Below, one piece after another: positions 3,833 through 6,117 of a DNA stretch of 6,117 nt. How positions within the stretch are numbered: the stretch's first letter is position 1; every line of letters starts with the position of its first letter. The stretch is from Flavobacteriaceae bacterium (GTDB lineage Bacteria; Bacteroidota; Bacteroidia; Flavobacteriales; Flavobacteriaceae), in the NCBI GenBank assembly GCA_016763215.1, contig JAESUF010000070.1, positions 1 through 6,117 of the forward strand, given 5' to 3'. Below the pieces are notes generated by a model. It saw only the letters and a list, made by a program, of their open reading frames with translations, ran no database searches and was not told the origin of the DNA. Position numbers and translations under genes: made by a program.

Positions 3833-6117
3833 TTAATTATCAGCGATGGCTGGATGCAACCATTTTCTTGCTTTTTCTAATGTAATCTGTTTTCTATTGG
3901 CAAAATCTCTCACCTGATCATCGGTAATCTTCCCCAGTCCAAAATACCGTGCCTCTTCATTGGCAAAATAGTACCCAGAAACTGCTGCTGCTGGCCACAT
4001 CGCCATACTTTCAGTGAGTTTTACCCCAATGTTTTCTTCTACTTTTAACAGCTCCCAAATCGTAGATTTCTCTAAGTGATCTGGACATGCTGGATACCCA
4101 GGCGCTGGTCGTATTCCTTTGTAATCTTCTTTAATTAATTCGTCATTGGTTAAAGTCTCTGATGATGCATACCCCCAATGTTGCGTTCTCACTCTATGGT
4201 GTAAATATTCTGCAAAAGCTTCTGCAAATCGATCCGCCAAGGCCTGCGCCATAATTGCATTGTAATCGTCTTGCTGTTCTTTGTATTGATTCGCCAATTC
4301 ATCGGCCCCAAAAATGGCTGTGCAAAACGCGCCAATATAATCTTGCCGCTGAGTTTCTTTAGGAGCAATAAAATCCGACAATGCGAAACTTGGCTTTCCT
4401 TCTCGCTTTTTCAATTGCTGACGTAAGGTTCTAAACAGAACTGTTTTTTCTTCTTTTAAATCGTCTGTCAAAACCGATCCACTTCGCTCGAGATGGCGCG
4501 GCTTTTTATTTACCTCAATATCATCATCATTCACAGTATTCGCTTCAAATACTCCAAAAATAGCTTTGGGTTTTAAAGACTGATTTTGAATGATTTCTCG
4601 AAGCATATTCTGCGCATCATCATACAAACTTGTTGCTTGCTCACCGACTACTTTATCCGTTAAAATATCGGGGTATCTTCCATGCAAATCCCAGGAGCGA
4701 AAAAACGGAGACCAATCAATGTACGGCACCAGTTCTTTTAAACTCAATTGCTCTAAGGTTTGAATCCCGAGTTCTTTGGGTTTGGAAATCGTACTGGTTT
4801 CCCAATCGATAGCAAACTTTCGTTTTCTAGCCTCTTTGATAGAAATATAGGCTTTGGTTTTCCCTCTCTTTAAAAACTTCTCACGAAACTCCTCGTAGTC
4901 TTTCTTTAATTTAACTACATAGTCATTCTTCTTATCTTCATTCAGTAAAACTCCAACAACAGTTACCGCTCTAGAAGCATCATTTACATGTACTACTGCG
5001 TTTTTATATTGCGTATCAATCTTTACCGCTGTATGTGCTTTTGAAGTGGTGGCGCCACCAATTAACAAGGGAACTACAAAGTTTTGACGTTCCATCTCTT
5101 TCGCCAGGTACACCATTTCATCTAAGGACGGTGTAATTAATCCGCTTAACCCGATAACATCTACATTCTCTTTTTTTGCAGTTTCAATAATTTTTTCTGG
5201 CGGAACCATCACACCTAAATCGATAATCTCATAATTGTTACAGCCTAAAACAACCGATACAATATTTTTACCAATATCATGAACATCTCCTTTCACTGTT
5301 GCCATTAAAATACGCCCCAAAGCTTTTTGCTTCTCTCCTTTTTCTGCTTCGATAAAAGGGTCTAAATGCGTCACCGCTTTTTTCATTACACGAGCCGATT
5401 TCACCACCTGAGGTAAGAACATTTTTCCACTTCCAAACAAATCTCCTACCACATTCATTCCTGTCATTAAATGGCCTTCAATAACATGCAATGGTCGCGC
5501 TAAACTTAGCCGAGCTTCTTCAGCATCTTCAACAATAAACGCATCAATTCCTTTCACTAATGAATGCGTAATTCGTTCTTGCAACGGTAAATTCCTCCAT
5601 TCCAAGGCCTTTCCATCATCTACTTTTTTAGTTCCTTTTACGGTTTCTGCAAACTCCAACAATCGTTCAGTAGCATCTTCTCTTCTATTGAGCACCACAT
5701 CTTCAATACGGGTTAATAAATCTTTAGGAATGTCATCATATATTTCTAGCATGGCGGGATTTACAATTCCCATATTCATTCCTGCCTGAATAGCATAGTA
5801 CAAAAACACAGAATGCATTGCTTCTCTCACCGTGTTATTCCCTCTAAATGAAAAGGACACATTACTTACACCTCCACTAACGCTTACATGAGGTAAATTT
5901 TCACGTACCCAACGAGAAGCTTCGATAAAATCTGTGGCATTTTTACGATGCTCATCCATTCCTGTAGCTACGGGAAAAATATTTAAATCAAAGATGATGT
6001 CTTCAGGAGGAAAACCAACTTTATCGACAAGTACCCTATAGGATCGTTCAGCAATTTCTATTCTACGCTGATAATTATCGGCTTGTCCTACTTCATCAAA
6101 AGCCATGATAATCACAG
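3833..6117 (-). CDS. metH: methionine synthase, cobalamin-dependent (5'-truncated by window edge)
   Basis: About 760 C-terminal residues are present; the frame stays open to the right edge, so the real start lies outside the window and the GTG at 6115 is an internal codon. The enzyme transfers the methyl group of 5-methyl-THF through cobalamin to homocysteine. In order, it shows the end of the pterin-binding domain ([23 protein letters not shown]), the helical cap (about residues 170-260), the B12-binding domain with D-V-H-D-I-G (277-282; His279 is the lower axial ligand, with Asp277 and Ser330 matching the E. coli relay), and the AdoMet-dependent activation domain with Y-I-D-W (465-468) and [10 protein letters not shown] (669-678). 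The homocysteine-binding domain is not visible; in many Bacteroidota it is a separate gene (recalled). Residues about 535-560 are longer than in E. coli MetH and look like a repeat insertion. metF follows downstream. Confidence 0.97.
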   Translation of the reverse strand, partial: VIIMAFDEVGQADNYQRRIEIAERSYRVLVDKVGFPPEDIIFDLNIFPVATGMDEHRKNATDFIEASRWVRENLPHVSVSGGVSNVSFSFRGNNTVREAMHSVFLYYAIQAGMNMGIVNPAMLEIYDDIPKDLLTRIEDVVLNRREDATERLLEFAETVKGTKKVDDGKALEWRNLPLQERITHSLVKGIDAFIVEDAEEARLSLARPLHVIEGHLMTGMNVVGDLFGSGKMFLPQVVKSARVMKKAVTHLDPFIEAEKGEKQKALGRILMATVKGDVHDIGKNIVSVVLGCNNYEIIDLGVMVPPEKIIETAKKENVDVIGLSGLITPSLDEMVYLAKEMERQNFVVPLLIGGATTSKAHTAVKIDTQYKNAVVHVNDASRAVTVVGVLLNEDKKNDYVVKLKKDYEEFREKFLKRGKTKAYISIKEARKRKFAIDWETSTISKPKELGIQTLEQLSLKELVPYIDWSPFFRSWDLHGRYPDILTDKVVGEQATSLYDDAQNMLREIIQNQSLKPKAIFGVFEANTVNDDDIEVNKKPRHLERSGSVLTDDLKEEKTVLFRTLRQQLKKREGKPSFALSDFIAPKETQRQDYIGAFCTAIFGADELANQYKEQQDDYNAIMAQALADRFAEAFAEYLHHRVRTQHWGYASSETLTNDELIKEDYKGIRPAPGYPACPDHLEKSTIWELLKVEENIGVKLTESMAMWPAAAVSGYYFANEEARYFGLGKITDDQVRDFANRKQITLEKARKWLHPAIADN
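4455..4505 (-). repeat. probable dispersed-repeat insertion within metH
   Basis: This segment encodes roughly [17 protein letters not shown] in the MetH activation domain. Between the conserved D-D-I-E and L-R-Q-Q blocks there are 29 residues, against 16 in E. coli MetH as I recall it. The DNA core on the minus strand, CATCTCGAGCGAAGT (4481-4495), is partly palindromic and resembles intergenic flavobacterial repeats; H-L-E-R-S is a typical translation of such repeats. The frame is kept and the surrounding motifs are intact, so the enzyme is probably functional. The exact boundaries are uncertain. Confidence 0.45.

Noticed and set aside
3463..3836. Two overlapping plus-strand open frames in the metF-metH spacer
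   Set aside because: Their translations are low-complexity, they overlap each other and the metF or metH ends, and the DNA is explained by repeat relics.
4455..4505. Frameshift or pseudogene in metH at the unusual segment
   Set aside because: The frame runs unbroken through it and the conserved motifs on both sides, including [10 protein letters not shown], are intact.
4630..4812. Plus-strand open frame inside metH
   Set aside because: It is an antisense shadow of the MetH activation domain.
1..6117. CRISPR array, insertion sequence or phage genes
   Set aside because: There are no regularly spaced repeats, no transposase or integrase reading frames, and no phage-like proteins in the window.

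Overview
The window looks like chromosomal DNA from a member of the Bacteroidota, most likely a marine-type Flavobacteriia (inference). The base composition is low in GC. Two promoters match the Bacteroidota pattern TTG-N19-TAnnTTTG. Ribosome binding sites are A-rich and lack a clear Shine-Dalgarno core, and the tRNA does not encode its CCA end. The MetH and MetF proteins also read as Bacteroidota-like. The genus cannot be fixed from this sequence.

Layout from left to right. Positions 47-595 (+) encode a small orphan lipoprotein, bracketed by a perfect 9-bp inverted repeat as if it were a mobile cassette. About 190 bp of featureless spacer follow. All the other genes are on the minus strand. 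In order of transcription (right to left) they are: a 5'-truncated metH (methionine synthase, running off the right edge), a 327-bp spacer full of repeat relics, metF (5,10-methylenetetrahydrofolate reductase), a 255-bp spacer with an inverted repeat of a related family, trxA with its own promoter and terminator, a DUF58/vWA-like gene, and tRNA-Asp(GTC) with its own promoter and a strong terminator.

Functional links: MetF makes the 5-methyl-THF that MetH uses to methylate homocysteine, so metH-metF form a methionine/one-carbon module. TrxA is a housekeeping disulfide reductase. The DUF58 protein carries a complete MIDAS-type metal site but lacks the MoxR/Bat neighbours often seen with this family.

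No wholly new system is evident. The most interesting signals are (i) an apparent in-frame insertion of dispersed-repeat sequence in the activation domain of MetH, (ii) the inverted-repeat-bounded lipoprotein gene next to the 3' end of a tRNA, (iii) related palindromic repeat relics in both met-gene spacers, and (iv) a strong terminator hairpin ending only 13 nt before the DUF58 start codon.
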